From NCBI GenBank assembly GCA_020205615.1, contig CM035165.1:89032005-89096004 (forward strand): 64,000 bases of DNA, in the 5' to 3' direction. The stretch's first letter is position 1, and each line of letters begins with the position of its first letter. This document shows, in pieces, positions 1 through 11,398 of the stretch. The notes under the pieces are model-generated. The model made no database searches, was not told the DNA's origin, and saw only the letters and a program-made list of their open reading frames with translations. The stretch is from Panax quinquefolius. Lineage: Eukaryota; Streptophyta; Magnoliopsida; Apiales; Araliaceae. A program made the translations under genes and the position numbers.

Positions 1-407
1 ACCAAGTCCGCCTCTTCACGCAACATAAAGGTGGCGAAGGGAACCTTTTGTTCCTCGGAGCATCCCAAGATATCAAATATCTTGGTTATCTGTTTTATCC
101 ACGCTTCCGCCTTAAGTGGTTTTGGCTCTCCAATAAACTCCGGTGGTCCCAGCTCCTTGAATTATTTGGCGGTGACGGTCCGAGAGTTGCCAGTGTTTCC
201 ACCTGCATTTTGGACAAGAGCCGCTCTCGCCTGATGTTGCATGAATTACATGAAGCCTCGAAACATTCCATCGTTCATCATTTGGTCAGTGTTATTGTTT
301 GCATGAGGATTGTCGCCTTCCTGATGCACATTGTCCTGGTTATTGATCTGTGGAGACTCAACGGTCTCCTGTGCTCCATTGATTTTCTCAACATTCTCGG
401 ATGCCAT
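1..407 (-). pseudogene. gag 5' portion of Tekay-like element A (runs off window)
   Basis: Reading the minus strand from the ATG at 407-405, the product begins MASENVEKINGAQETVES and continues into a retrotransposon capsid segment containing WIKQITKIFDILGCSEE. This matches, with the same wording, the gag start of element F at 25007. It would encode the structural capsid protein of a Ty3/gypsy element. Two in-frame TAA codons (248-246 and 164-162) sit where the related copies read through, so this copy is dead as written. The start was chosen because the MAS(E/Q)NVE opening is shared with element F. The rest of the element lies to the left of the window. Confidence 0.85.
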
Positions 408-594
408 TTCCAAATACTACCACAAAAGAAGGGTAAATTGACATGAAATATATTATCCCTACACTCTGACTGACCAATTAAATACCAAATAAACTTAGGT
501 AGGTCATAGTAGCGAAGGAATTCTCCGTCTCTCCCCTCCTAGTTCTAGTCTCACATTTTAGCCAGGGATCATATCCCTAAGCTTTGATACCAAC
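408..594 (-). other. 5' leader and primer binding site of element A
   Basis: Directly inside the LTR, at 592-581 on the minus strand, is TGGTATCAAAGC. It differs by one base from the usual plant PBS TGGTATCAGAGC, complementary to the 3' end of initiator tRNA-Met. The rest is untranslated leader before the gag ATG and resembles the same interval in elements D, E and F. It holds no other gene. Confidence 0.8.
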
Positions 595-1689
595 TGTGAC
601 GCCCCCAAAACAGGTATACATCACCTATTCTGAGTCGCCAAATACACGATATGTAATACAAATACAATTTAATTTATACAACCGTCGTGTAAAGTACGAT
701 AAAACATAAGTCGTGAGTTTTTAATAAAATATTGTCATCTAGACAATATACAAACTCAAATTCAATATTATTACATTTATTTTCCCACTAATTCATCGAA
801 TAGTGAGGACTACTAATGCTATCATCCGTCCGCTACTCGCTCCCCAACTAGTCCCCTCGCTACGTTCTCATTTTCTCAAGAGAACAATGAAAGTAAAAAG
901 GTGAGATCAACTAGCCCAAGAGGGAAATATTATGACTAAGATAATGCGCGAATATATTATCGTTAGCCTTCAACGTTGTTAGCAGATATAATATAACAAC
1001 CATCAAGTTTAACTACAATGAACAAGCAATCCATTAAAAGAGTCAAGTAGAGAATGAAATCTACTATCTTTTATGATTTAAAAGGTTTTCATCACTTTTA
1101 TCGTTGGGACTCGATTTTAATAAATAATCCACATCACCGAATCACCCCCGTGACTACTGCCAAGGATATTCTTTAGTATCACGACCACAATTATCCATGC
1201 ATTACACGGCAAAGAATATTTGTGTATTCATTAATGGTCATGATCATGCCAACAATCGTCCATCAATGCACTACACGGGCCAATGAGGACTTTTACCACA
1301 TCATTTGTAACATTACGGCCATGATTATACCGAATAATTCTCGGTCATAATCATACCAAGTCCATCTATGCACTACGGTGCCATGAGATGACTTTTAACA
1401 TAATATAAACATAAGATGATGACAATGATATAATAATTCAATAAAACAAGTTCAAGAATTAATTTATCCAGAACCAATAACGCCCAAATTGTCAACATGA
1501 TCTCGCTGTAGAGTAAAATTCAAGAATGCTCAGAAGAATATTTCAATAAAAAGATACTGGATGAAGCGCAAATATCAAGGATATTCCACTAATTTCATGG
1601 AGTATAGAAGTCAAAACTTTAACCAACTGAGTATAACAAGGAATGGAATAACAAAAGAAATCAACAGGCATGCGATAGACCGCACAAGC

Positions 1690-2035
1690 AGGTTATTCCA
1701 ACAGAATAATAAATAACGGAATCAGTCCCACAGTAAACGCATGATAGGCGAGGATATTCCAATGTAATAATAAAGACGGAATCGGCCCAGGCGTAAAACG
1801 ACCGATACGATGATATTCCAATGTAATAATAAAAAGCGGAACCAGTCCCGGTGTAGAACGCATGCATGTGGATGTTCCAATGTAATGATAAATAATGGAA
1901 CCAGTCCCACAGAAACGCATGCATACATGATGTTCCAAATGAATGATAAAGAATAGAATAATGTAAGAATTTCACCAAGTATAGGGTAGCAGCGTGATAC
2001 AAAAGTTATTCCAATAGAATAATAAAGAATGGAAT
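1690..2035 (-). repeat. Tandem array of ~60-bp units inside the LTR of A
   Basis: A unit built around ATTCCAATGTAATAATAAA, followed by a GGAAYCAGTCCC-like stretch, recurs at about 1690, 1752, 1810, 1868, 1928 and 2002, giving a period of 58-74 bases. The units are imperfect. A minus-strand open frame over the array is only a by-product of the period. The other family members have a TACTATTCA array at the corresponding place. Confidence 0.8.
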
Positions 2036-2209
2036 AACAGAAGTTCTCTTCATGGATAATAAAGAAATAATACTCCCTACCATGGAAAAACTGGATATTG
2101 GAATAGTGAGGTAACAGACTTCTCTTCTTCTTTCTCTCTATAATTTCTCTATATAATAATCGCTCTAAAGCTTTTGTGAATTGGTGAGAAATGAAGGAAG
2201 AATGAGCTT

Positions 2210-2218
2210 CTATTTATA
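2210..2218 (-). promoter_or_regulatory. TATA box of element A LTR
   Basis: Minus-strand TATAAATAG, in the same context as the TATA boxes in the LTRs of C, D, E and F (shortly before GAAGCTCATTC, as in F). It is the probable core promoter for the element's genomic RNA. Confidence 0.7.
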
Positions 2219-3236
2219 GAAAAATATAGTTTCGATAATTGCACGTTTTGGGGCTCGAAAAATTACAGTACAATACCTCCAACTTTTTTTTCATTTTTAA
2301 TTTAGTCCTGCAAGTATTATCAATCTTGCATCAACTCCCCTAATAGTAAATAATGTGATTCAATAGTACACACATGTGAACAAATAGTTATATAAGCATG
2401 TGAATTAGTAGCAATTAATTGCTCATTTATCCGATAAATTACCCGATTTATCAATATAACCCCTAGACATCAATTATCATCGGAATAGATGTCGATTTCC
2501 ATTAACACTAATAATTCCAACACAATAGAACTATCAAAATTCATTTTTAATCAACACAACTTATTCATCATTAATATTATAACTCACAATATTTAACAAC
2601 TGTGTCTTTCCGTGAAAGAAGAGGGGCTTTCCGATAAGGATTTCTCCTTATCAAGCAGCGCAATTAGTGACCAAACCTCTCCTTAATAGAACTTTTAGAC
2701 ATTGTCAATATTGCAAATAATAATATGAATAACTTTGTCGTCTCAATTATTGATTTAATAATATAAAATATTATGCAAATGATACTGTGACAATAATTGA
2801 ATCAATAATATGAGAGATATTATGCATCAATTACTGTAGCAATAATTGAGTATAACTGAGTGACTTCTCACGTAATCATCAATAATCAATACCGTGTGCT
2901 ACTATGCAACCACGCGTGTTAATGTACTTTTAACACTGGTTGTTTCAACAGTTAATGGTAAAACTTCCGCCGTTATTTTCATAAAGTATTTTTGTCGTTT
3001 TCACAATCCGACAATAATTTCGTTGTGGGGGTCCACCAATGATTGTGCCATTGTACGAATATTCCCTGTTAAAACGAATATTCCCCGACCAATCGAATAT
3101 TATATAACGACTTGCGTACTTTTCAAAATTTATAAATATTACCCACAACTATAACATTATATCAAATCCACACCATAATATTCAAAAATATATTTCGAGA
3201 TAATTTAATCTTTATTCAAAAAGTTGGGGTCTTACA

Positions 3237-3302
3237 CTCAATCTTGTCAGTTTTAGCCCATGCCTTCAGCTAACATGATGATCGGCAAAACACTCCCGAA
3301 CA
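3237..3302 (-). repeat. 3' LTR stub of element B
   Basis: This is 66 bp that match the outer end of the right LTR (20838-20903) closely, both beginning TGTTCG on the minus strand. The match breaks at 3236/3237, where the LTR of element A begins, so A was inserted into this LTR after B. Confidence 0.85.
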
Positions 3303-3314
3303 TTGCCCCCCAGT
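3303..3314 (-). other. Polypurine tract of element B
   Basis: Minus-strand ACTGGGGGGCAA lies directly before the LTR start TGTTCG. A G-rich run at this place is the expected plus-strand primer site for reverse transcription. Confidence 0.75.
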
Positions 3315-3501
3315 CTCTGGTTATAAGGTATTTATGACCTGAGACTTGAAAGGTCACGAACTTGAAGAATCACTCCTGGGAATGATGAGTTGTCTCGAGA
3401 ACCCAAGCAGTTTTTTCTCGTTTTTTAAATTGGCGCACGTCTCCCTAGGACCGGGCCCCACGTGCCATAAATAGCCGCTCTAGAGATCCGTGTCAGTCAC
3501 G

Positions 3502-3510
3502 CTATATAAG
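3502..3510 (+). promoter_or_regulatory. TATA box for the antisense gene of element B
   Basis: CTATATAAG lies about 175 bp upstream of the ATG at 3680, and an earlier ATAAATAG-like stretch is near 3467. The interval between is pyrimidine-rich leader. This suggests the antisense gene is transcribed from its own promoter and not from the element's LTR. Confidence 0.6.
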
Positions 3511-3679
3511 CCCCTATCCATCTGTCACTGTCACTTTTTCGAGCCTTTCACCATTTCAAACATCCTTTTCAAACTTTCCGACGAGGGCAATTTCCGGCGA
3601 GGACTTCACTTCACCAGATTTCATCGATTCCCGCTTTTTCCTTTGTTCATACCTCACCTTTGTTCATTATACTAGCCAA

Positions 3680-4480
3680 ATGGCAGATTCTAGCATTCCT
3701 CCACCAGTGATGACTACTCGGACCGGCACCGATACCCTCGCCTCCGGCAACCTGGTTCCGGTCGAGTTACCGGCAGCCTCCACTGATCTTCCTATCGAGA
3801 ACGCCGAATCCAAGATTCGACGCCTTTACGCATCCCCGACCGACTATGCCATCATCAATACTAAGTCATCCACACTCCATCCCAACTATCTGACATTCGA
3901 GCCGTGTTTAATATCCCCAAAGAGTACAAGCTTCGGGTTTCAGAGCCAAACGAGAGGATGTTCTGGCGCCCCGATGGCGAATGGATGGCCGTTCATCTTT
4001 ATGCTTTGAGGTACGGGGTTCGGTTCCCCCTTCATGAATTCATCTCTTCCTTTTTCTGTTTAGTTGGGATCGGGTTCGCATGTACCAATTGCGAAATCCT
4101 ATATCCAACTTGTTTCATTTCATCTACATGCCAAGAAGTTCGGTATCACTCCGAAATTTGGACTTCTTTTTCGTCCTATTTTCTGTCGATCGATCGAAGG
4201 AACCTGGCCTCTGACATCTGAACCATGTAGCTGGCCGAGCTACCTTCATGAAGACCCCTTCGAGTAACAAAGGATGGCATTCACAATGGTTCTTCATGAA
4301 GGGAACCGACGTTAAACTCCTGCCGAACTGGGCCGATCCCGAGGATCCCATTATGAAGATTACCAAATTCCCGAAGGATCAAGCTGACGCCTTTAAAAAG
4401 TTTTACAAGCTTTTACAGAAGACCAACTAGGGTCTGGAGGTTGTGACCAACGAATCCTGGCTTTACGAACACGGCTGGAA
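3680..4480 (+). pseudogene. Antisense extra gene of Tat element B, N-terminal part
   Basis: The ATG at 3680 opens MADSSIPPPVMTTRTGTDT. The reading then needs frame changes near 3902 and 4060 before it continues as FNIPKEYKLRVSEPNER, WRPDGEWMAVHLYALRYGV, SYIQLVSF and FMKTPSSNKGWHSQWFFMKG, stopping near 4430. This is the kind of extra open frame reported between pol and the 3' LTR in Tat-lineage (Retand/Ogre) elements, in antisense orientation. Its wording also resembles plant proteins annotated as putative plant transposon or gag-like proteins. Function is unknown. The frame changes could be mutations or unrecognised introns. A candidate acceptor (CATTTGTAG) ends at about 4555. Confidence 0.65.
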
Positions 4481-4554
4481 GTTATAATACCCGAACCCTT
4501 TTATCCTCCTGATCTTCTACTGCATTTTTATTAACTACCTTATCTTCATTTGTA

Positions 4555-5843
4555 GTGACCATCTTCAAACCCGAGGGGGTTGATGCGTCCTTGACGCCGT
4601 TGCCAATTGCTGTCGAGCCTATTCGTCCCCCGACCGCAGATGATTCTCCCGAGGAAGAGGTCATTCCCCTCGCCGAACTCTCCGTCGGTTCTGCATCGGG
4701 TTCCCTTCCTCCGACCTCTAAAGAGGAACTCTCCATAAAGAATGCACTGAAGATGAATCTTGCTGAGAAGATGGCCTTGCTGAAGAAATCAAAGAAACCA
4801 TCTGCTAAAGCCCCCTGCAAGGCCGCTTCCTTAGCCCAACCGAAGACGACTCTCCCGACCCATACCCCAGTTGCGGTGATCGAGGACTCAGAGGATACCA
4901 AAGACCTCCCTCCCGAGCCTCGATCTAAGAAACTATGTCTGGTTGAAGGTCCTGAATTGGTGGTTGCGGTGGCTGATTCGATTCCTACTTCAACTCCCAC
5001 CTCCAAAACTAGTTCGTCGCAAGGGACGCCGACTACCTGTTAGCCGAAGAGTCCCTCAGAAGTGTTCCCCTTCAACCTATTCGAGCACTTTAAACTATCT
5101 GGTGACGACGAACGGTTCAAGGGATATTCGTCCGAAGAGTACCTGGTATCCTACATTAGGGCTCAGTGTCAGGTGATCGTGAAAGCCTTAGATTCTTTTC
5201 TTTACCCTTATGTCATGTTTTTCATTGCTAATGTGTTATTTTGTTATAGGCCAATGCCATCCTTGCTTGAGCTACCCCGCCTCTGGCCCGTGTAACTAAG
5301 AAAGAGGCCCAACTGAGGTTGGATGTGGCACTCCTCGAGGCTGAGTTGCGGGGTCGAGACTCGAAACTAAAGAGGGAGAGGGACCTTCATGCTGACACGC
5401 GGAATAAGGTGACCAAAGCTGATCGTCGGATCGCCGAATTGGAAGAACAACACTCTTTACTCCAGCAAGAGTTCGTCGGTCTTGATGGTCATGCCAAAAA
5501 GCTTGTTCTGGATAGGGAACTTTTGACCGAAGAGAACAAGGATCTGAAGGCAGCCCTTCATAAAGTCGAGGATAAGTTCGCCGGAATACATAGTCAATTG
5601 AGGACGTTGATTCTGGAGAACAACACCTTGAGGGAAGAGAGCTCTGTCGCCAAGCAGCTAGCCATCAAGGAATACGAGGAATCGCCTGCCCTGACCGATA
5701 AGATCATGACCCAGTTTGCTGAAGGGTTTGAGGCTTATCGGGAAAAGGCTCGGGCGAAACTTATTGCTACTGGGCAAGATGCATCGATCCTCGACTCTTT
5801 TGATGAAGAATCCGAAGCCGAAGATGATGGTTCAGCTGAATAA
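4555..5843 (+). pseudogene. Antisense extra gene of Tat element B, C-terminal coiled-coil part
   Basis: Two blocks continue the same gene. 4555-5043 encodes an acidic, Pro/Ser-rich linker with a Lys-rich stretch (MNLAEKMALLKKSKKPSAKA). 5319-5843 encodes about 174 residues dominated by heptad-like Leu/Glu/Lys patterns (ELEEQHSLLQQEF, LTEENKDLKAALHKVEDKF), a predicted coiled coil, ending in an acidic tail (DEESEAEDDGSAE). Between them, 5175-5250 looks like an intron: pyrimidine-rich and ending TTGTTATAG before GCC. The product may oligomerise, but no catalytic motif is visible. It converges on the pol gene, whose end is about 450 bp away. Confidence 0.65.
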
Positions 5844-6295
5844 ATCATTTTAATAGTTGTAAAATATTCATTTCTTAGTTTATAACCTGCCCAATCGGTT
5901 ATGCACGTGATATATGTATATGAAGCCTGTCTTATCGGAGTTGTAAAACATTCAGACATGAATGAAATGCCAGAAATTTTCTTAGTTGTTATCTCGATTA
6001 GTTATACTTATGACTTTTACCTAAGAGCAGGTTAGGTCATTTTCATCGTCTCGATCGTTTTATGCTCAAGCTTATCGATCGATTTGTAACTTTGTCAATT
6101 AGTTATACGTGTGACTTTTACTGATTAGTTAGGTCCTCCCTGACTTTCTGATCAGTTTTCGAAGCTTATTTGATCGGGTTTGTAAGAGCTTTATGAATTT
6201 AAATGAAGTATAAAATTTTTTGGAAGAGAAATTCTCATTTATTTCATTGATAAATTTCATAGGTTACATAAATAAGGGGAAGAATAGCAGAGCTT
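5844..6295. other. Spacer between antisense gene and pol of element B
   Basis: About 450 bp of AT-rich sequence where the two convergent genes end. It repeats a TTATACKTRTGACTTTTACT-like phrase near 6001 and 6101, a diverged local duplication. No coding potential is seen. It may hold the 3' ends of both transcripts (AATAAA at 5839). Confidence 0.5.
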
Positions 6296-7589
6296 TTACT
6301 GATAATATCTCCTAAGTCTTCCAGCATGCCATGTATTCTTTACCTCAGAGCCATCCATTGCTCGAAGCTGGTAAGTCCCGGGCTTCGGCACCTCCACTAC
6401 TTCATAAGGCCCCTCCCAGTTAGGTATGATCTTGCTGGTGTTCTGGGGGGTCGATGCCTCTGATTCTCGAAGCACCAAATCTCCAGCCTCGAACCTTCTT
6501 TGCTTGACTTTTTGATTGTAGTGTCGGGCAGTACGCTTTTGATAAATAGCTAGTCATACCAGTGCTGACTCCCGAACCTCTTCCAAAAGATCTAAGTTGA
6601 GGCGTAGGCCGTCCTCGTTGTACAAATCCTTATACTGACTGACCAGAAGTGTAGGGGATCCGATCTCAACCAGTATGAGTGCATCGGTCCCGAAGGCTAA
6701 TCTGAACGGTGAGTCTTCCGTTGTTGTTCTTGGTGTAGTTCGATAGGCCCATAAAACACTAAGCAGCTCTTCAGGCCAGCGACCCTTCAACTCATCCAGC
6801 CGCCTTTTGATACCGTTAAGAAAGGTTCGATTGGTGACTTCTACCTGCCCGTTCGACTGGGGGTGTGCTACTGAAGTTTTTCTATGTTGAATTCCCAATT
6901 CTTGCAAAAAACTCTCGAACTTCGATCCAACAAACTGTTTGCCGTTGTCCAAGACAAAGGCCATTGGGATGCCGAATCGATAGACAACCCCTTCTTTGAT
7001 CTTTTGTAGAGGTTTGGCTTCGACCTATTTAGTCATGTAGTCGATGACTACAATCACGAAACTCACTTGCCCCTTGGCCTTTGGTAAATGCCCCAAGATG
7101 TCGATTCCCCATATAGCAAACAGAATTGGGGATAAGACCGAATACAGCTCCTCGGGAGGTTGATGTGGAATGGCACTGTTCAGCTGGCACTTGGGACATT
7201 TCTTGACAAAGTCCCTCGCTTCTTGATAAATGGTTGGCCAGTAATATCTCTGCCTCAAAATCTTGTGTGCCAGTGACTTCACTCCCATGTGATCCCCACA
7301 AATCCCTTCGTGCACCTCCCGAAGTGTGTAGTTTGCTTCCGATGGTGTCAAACACTTGAGCAGTGGAGAACTAAAAGCTCTTCGATATAGGTCTCCATCA
7401 ATAAGAACAAAATTTGAACTCCGGTGCTTGATTTTCCTTGCTAGGATGCGATCCGAAGGTAACACCCCCTCGACCAGGTAAGAGATGTATGGCGTAAGCC
7501 TGCAGTCGAGCCGATCCATACATAGTACCTCCACCTTCGGAACACTTGGTTGTTCCAGCACTTCCAAATATACTGACCCGCTGAAGGGG
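6296..7589 (-). pseudogene. Integrase of Tat element B
   Basis: On the minus strand an H2C2 zinc-binding region (REVHEGICGDHMG ... CPKCQ, about 7340-7180) is followed by the DDE core: D in GIDILG, D in VLDNGKQF (about 6945), E in NGQVEVTNRT (about 6840). A C-terminal beta-barrel-like segment (IPNWEGPYEVVEV ... WHAGRLRRYY) ends near 6296. Integrase inserts the element's cDNA into the chromosome. A TAG at about 7027-7025 replaces the Trp expected after YMTK, and a further break lies between 6554 and 6480, so the gene is inactive here although its catalytic residues are still readable. There is no chromodomain, as expected for Tat. Confidence 0.85.
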
Positions 7590-7965
7590 CTTGCTTCGGT
7601 GGTTGCCAATCGAGCCAAAGCATCTGCCACTATATTGTCGGACCGATCAACCCCCTGACAGCGGATCGAAGTAAAGTATGCCAGTTTATCTTTTACCTCG
7701 GCTAAGTATCTTGTCATTCTTGCCCCACGAGCCTCGTACTCCCCCGAGATCTGTTTGACGACCAACTGAGAGTCACTATATATGACTAACTTCTGTACCT
7801 CCAGACTTCGGACCAACTCAATCCAGCTAGAATGGCCTCATATTCTGCTTCTTTGTTGGTGGCTTTGAATTGGAATCGGATGGACTGTTGGACCTTAAAC
7901 CCTTTGGGACTTGTCAGTATCACTCCGGCGCCGCTGACGTTCGAAGTTGATGAGCCATCTACATA
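7590..7965 (-). pseudogene. Archaeal-type (second) RNase H of Tat element B
   Basis: The minus strand reads LYVDGSSTSNVSGAGVIL, then ATNKEAEYEAILAGL, then YSDSQLVVKQISGEYEAR and finally NIVADALARLAT. These hold the D, E, D and D of an active RNase H fold. The extra RNase H between the first RNase H and integrase is diagnostic of the plant Tat clade. It would degrade the RNA strand during reverse transcription. A frame change near 7815 separates the first half from the second. Confidence 0.85.
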
Positions 7966-7979
7966 AAGTGTCCATGAAG

Positions 7980-8574
7980 TCGTCGCAAGCTGTGTTTAAG
8001 TGACTGACCCCACATCTGGTTCCATGAACGAACATTCTACGACGACGTCCGCCAGTGCCTATCCTTTGATCGCTGTTCGGGGTAGATATTCCAATACGAA
8101 TTGTGTTAACTCCATCGCCCACGCAGCAAGCTGCCCCGAGACCTCTGGTCGGTGTAGGAATTTCTTCAATGGCTGATCCGTGTATATCACCACTACCCGA
8201 CCCTGGAAATAATGCCGAAGTTTTCTGCTTGCAATGATCAAAGCGTAGGCAAATTTTTCTAAGTTCAGGTATCGAATTTATGCATCTCAAAGTACATGGC
8301 TGACGTAATATACCAGAAACTGATTTCCCCCCTTATCCCGAACTAGTGCCGCTCCGACGGCCATTGAGCTCGCTGCCATATATAAGTACAAAGGTTCCGA
8401 ATGGATCGACTTCATTAACAACGGTGCCGAGGATAAATATTTTTTGATCCCTTGGAACGCGTCTTCGCACTCCGAAGTCCACTGAAAGCTCTTCTCATTT
8501 TTAGGCCCTTTCAAGGTGTCGAAGAATGGTAGGCATCTCTCTGCTGACTTCGAGATAAACCGTCGAAGGGCTGC
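7980..8574 (-). pseudogene. RNase H (first) of Tat element B
   Basis: Immediately left of element C the minus strand continues pol as AALRRFISKSAERCLPFF, then KSFQWTSECEDAFQGIKKYL, LYLYMAASSMAVGAALV, ASRKLRHYFQGRVVVIYTD and LAAWAMELTQFVLEYLPR. This is the connection and RNase H domain of a Ty3/gypsy polymerase. Frame breaks occur near 8290 and at about 8240-8290. The N-terminal neighbour (RT) lies 8.3 kb away at 16918 because element C is inserted at the junction. Confidence 0.82.
8570..8574. repeat. Left target-site duplication of element C (GCTGC)
   Basis: GCTGC here is repeated at 16913-16917, directly outside the two ends of element C. A 5-bp duplication is standard for Ty3/gypsy integrase and proves C is one insertion into B. 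Confidence 0.95.
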
Positions 8575-11210
8575 TGTAAGACCCCAACTTATTATTAATG
8601 AAATTTAATTTTCTCTATTTATTATTTTGAAATAGTAAGGGTTGATTTGATTAATGTGGATAGTTAGGGGTTAAATACGCAAATATTTCAAAATAAGCAA
8701 GTGGTTATAAAATAATATTCATTGTTTGGGAATATTCGTTTTGGTCGTGGAATATTCGATCGCTTGGGAATATTCGTACGACACAAGCAAACCATGTGTG
8801 GGCCCCATAACTGAAAGCGATTGGATGAAGAAACGACAAATATAAGTCAAGTTAAAAATAACGACGTAGTTGTTATCAAGTTAAGATGTTTGAATACCCG
8901 GTGGTTAAAATACAAGAATACGCTGTGGTTGAACAAAGAAGACACCAGATTGCACAAAGATTGTTGAATTATCGATCCTTACGTAAGAAGGCACTACTCA
9001 ATAATTTTCACAAGAGTTATCGCTCAATATTTTATTTTATCGATTCAATAATTGTCGCGTTGATATTTTATATTATTGTTGTTCAATAATTGTCACCGCA
9101 CATTATCTCCATTATCGATCAATAATTCATATTATTTAAATAATATTATTAGATAGCATTATTGGCAATGTCTAGAAAGTTCATCAAGGAGAGGTTTGGT
9201 CACCTAATCATGCGCCAAGAAGTGAGAAATCCTTATCTGAAAGCCCCCTCTTCTGAGAACTACCGGTTGTCATAATTGTGATTCTCGTAATATTATTTGT
9301 GAATAATTAATTATTGATTTATATGATAAGAAAATATTTATAAATGATGGATTTATTTGTTTTATGTGGTTATAATTGAATGATTTAATGTTGAGGTGTT
9401 TTATCGTAATTTTGCCGGAATGGAGGTATTAAAAATCAAATCAAGATTTTTACGATATATCATGTGAGTTATAATTTTTAATCCGACCGTTGGATCGTTG
9501 TAATTTTTGGATATGTTATACATACATAAGTTGAGTATATGTCCACAAATTTTGAACCGTTAAAATGAACGAATGATTTGTTATGAATTTTAAGAGGTGA
9601 CCGATTCGGAAATTAGGTTTATAATTGATTTTGGTGGAAAATTTAGAATTGAGTGGGCCCCACTTGTGGTTGGTGAAGAAATGTGCTGAATTTTATTTCA
9701 AATGTGGTGGTGGGAATAGTAAGCAGTAAAGCCATCAAAGTCAAAAGTTAAGTCCGCTTGCTGCGGCTAACATTTTCCTATAAATAGAGGGCTAAGTTAG
9801 AATTGAAAATCACACCGTAAACAAGTTTTCTCTTCTTCTCTATATTATCGAATTATTCTTGTGAGTATTTTGAGTATACTTTGAGTATTGTTAGATTCTG
9901 CAAGTTCCCTTCAAAGACTATATCCGTGTTTCAACTAAGAAATACCGATTTTCGAGGTAAGGGATGTTATTTTCTTCTCGGATGATATTATTTCTTCAAT
10001 ATCATTATTTGAAATATCGTTTGAACTTTTATCAAATTTGGAACTTTTTCATGTTCTGAGTTACTTATTCATGAGTTACTATTCACGAAGTTACTATTCA
10101 TGAGTTACTATTCACGAAGTTACTATTCATTCAGTAGTACTATTCATGAAGCGTGAAGATGTTTTTTTTGTGGAATTTCTATCTTTTGGTGTTTGAGTTA
10201 CTATTCACGATATATACTAAGACTATTCACGATACTCAAGACTATTCACTTAATACTAAGACTATTCACCAAAAAAATGAAAATTTTTCTTTCGTCTAAA
10301 ATATCTATTCGGATACTAGCTTTGATTGTATCCATGTTTTGATCATTCTTGAATTTTACACCACTATGATTATTTTTGAGGTATTTTTGGACATGGATAA
10401 AACCAAGTACTAATCCTTAATCCTTAATCCTTGTCATTTTGTTTCATCGGATTCGCTTTAAAAATATTTTTCATCATCCCTACCTTAAATGATGATATTA
10501 TTGAATATTGAATGACATCTTGGCCCAGTAGCAAAGATGAAAGATGAATGATTTGATTTGAAGAATATCTTTGGCCTTTAGTGCAAAAGATGAACAGTGT
10601 TGAGATGAACATGAATCGATTGATGAATATCTTTGGCCAGCCAGTAGTGCAAAGATGAATATTTGATTTGAGATGAATATTGATTGATGTTACAGGATAA
10701 AATATTGATGATGGATCGTTAAATTCATAGATTATAGTAGATTTCATCTCTCACGTAACTCTTCTATGAATTATTATTTCCACATGCTAATATTGATCCA
10801 AACTTGTTTGCTCATTGTATTCTATCGATTTTTTCCGTTCAAGACTAACGATAATTTGTTCTATATTATCTTAGTCATAACATTCTTTATCGGGCTAGTT
10901 GAGCTCACCCTTTTCCTTTTGTTCCATTTTTCTTCTCTCAGAGGCTAGAATGTAGCGAGTAGTACTAGCCTGGGAAAATGGAATGAAGGTTCTAGAGAGA
11001 GTTGTTTAGTAGTCCTCACCATTTTTATAAAATAATGTATCAATAATTATGATGGGGATTTATTTTAGTGTGGATATTGTCTAGATGACAATATTCGTAG
11101 ATTAAACTCGTAGTTTCTATGTTGTAATAATAAAGTCAGTAGTTGTTTCATATCATGTATTGCTACACTCGTAATGGGTTGGATGGAATGGACCTATTTT
11201 GGGGTCGCCA
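8575..11210 (+). repeat. 5' LTR of element C
   Basis: It starts TGTAAGACCCCAAC and ends ...TTTTGGGGTCGCCA, where the related copies end GTCACA. TATAAATAG is at 9779-9787, donor-like GAGGTAAGG at about 9954, GAATATTC palindromes at about 8731-8775, a TACTATTC array at 10077-10270, GAATATCTTTGGC repeats at about 10505-10660, and a U5 hairpin at 11073-11096. It is closest to the LTRs of element E. Confidence 0.92.
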
Positions 11211-11398
11211 GGTTTGGTATCGAGCTTAGGATATGATCTCAAGCAAAGATCGGGAATAAAACTAGGAGGGAGAGACGAGTAAATCCTTCGCTAGTGTGTC
11301 CTACCTAAGCTTATTTTGTTAGTTGGTCAAGATATAGGATATTATGTGATATATTGATTTCCTTAATTAACCCTTATTTTATGACAAAGATTTTGAGA
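11211..11398 (+). other. PBS and leader of element C
   Basis: TTGGTATCGAGC follows the LTR. The tRNA-Met PBS would read TTGGTATCAGAGC, so the CAG has become CG here. The leader runs to the gag ATG at 11399. Confidence 0.75.

Larger units (their letters stand above)
595..3236 (-). repeat. 5' LTR of element A (2.64 kb)
   Basis: On the minus strand the block starts TGTAAGACCCCAAC at 3236 and ends GGGGGCGTCACA at 595, giving TG...CA ends. It is followed by the tRNA-Met PBS. It contains a TATAAATAG box (2218-2210), GAATATTC palindromes (about 3055-3105), the conserved U3 block (about 2600-2705) and a U5 hairpin (728-750). It is most similar to the LTRs of element F and fragment H. It lies inside the 3' LTR of element B: B sequence resumes at 3237. 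The target duplication partner for CTCAA (3237-3241) is outside the window. Confidence 0.88.

Noticed and set aside
1661..2002. Open frame of 113 codons on the minus strand
   Set aside because: It spans the 60-bp tandem array; the repeating peptide only mirrors the DNA period.
4482..5006. 174-codon minus-strand frame opposite the antisense gene of B
   Set aside because: Low-complexity Ser/Ala/Gly composition; it is the reverse of the Pro/Ser-rich linker coded on the + strand.
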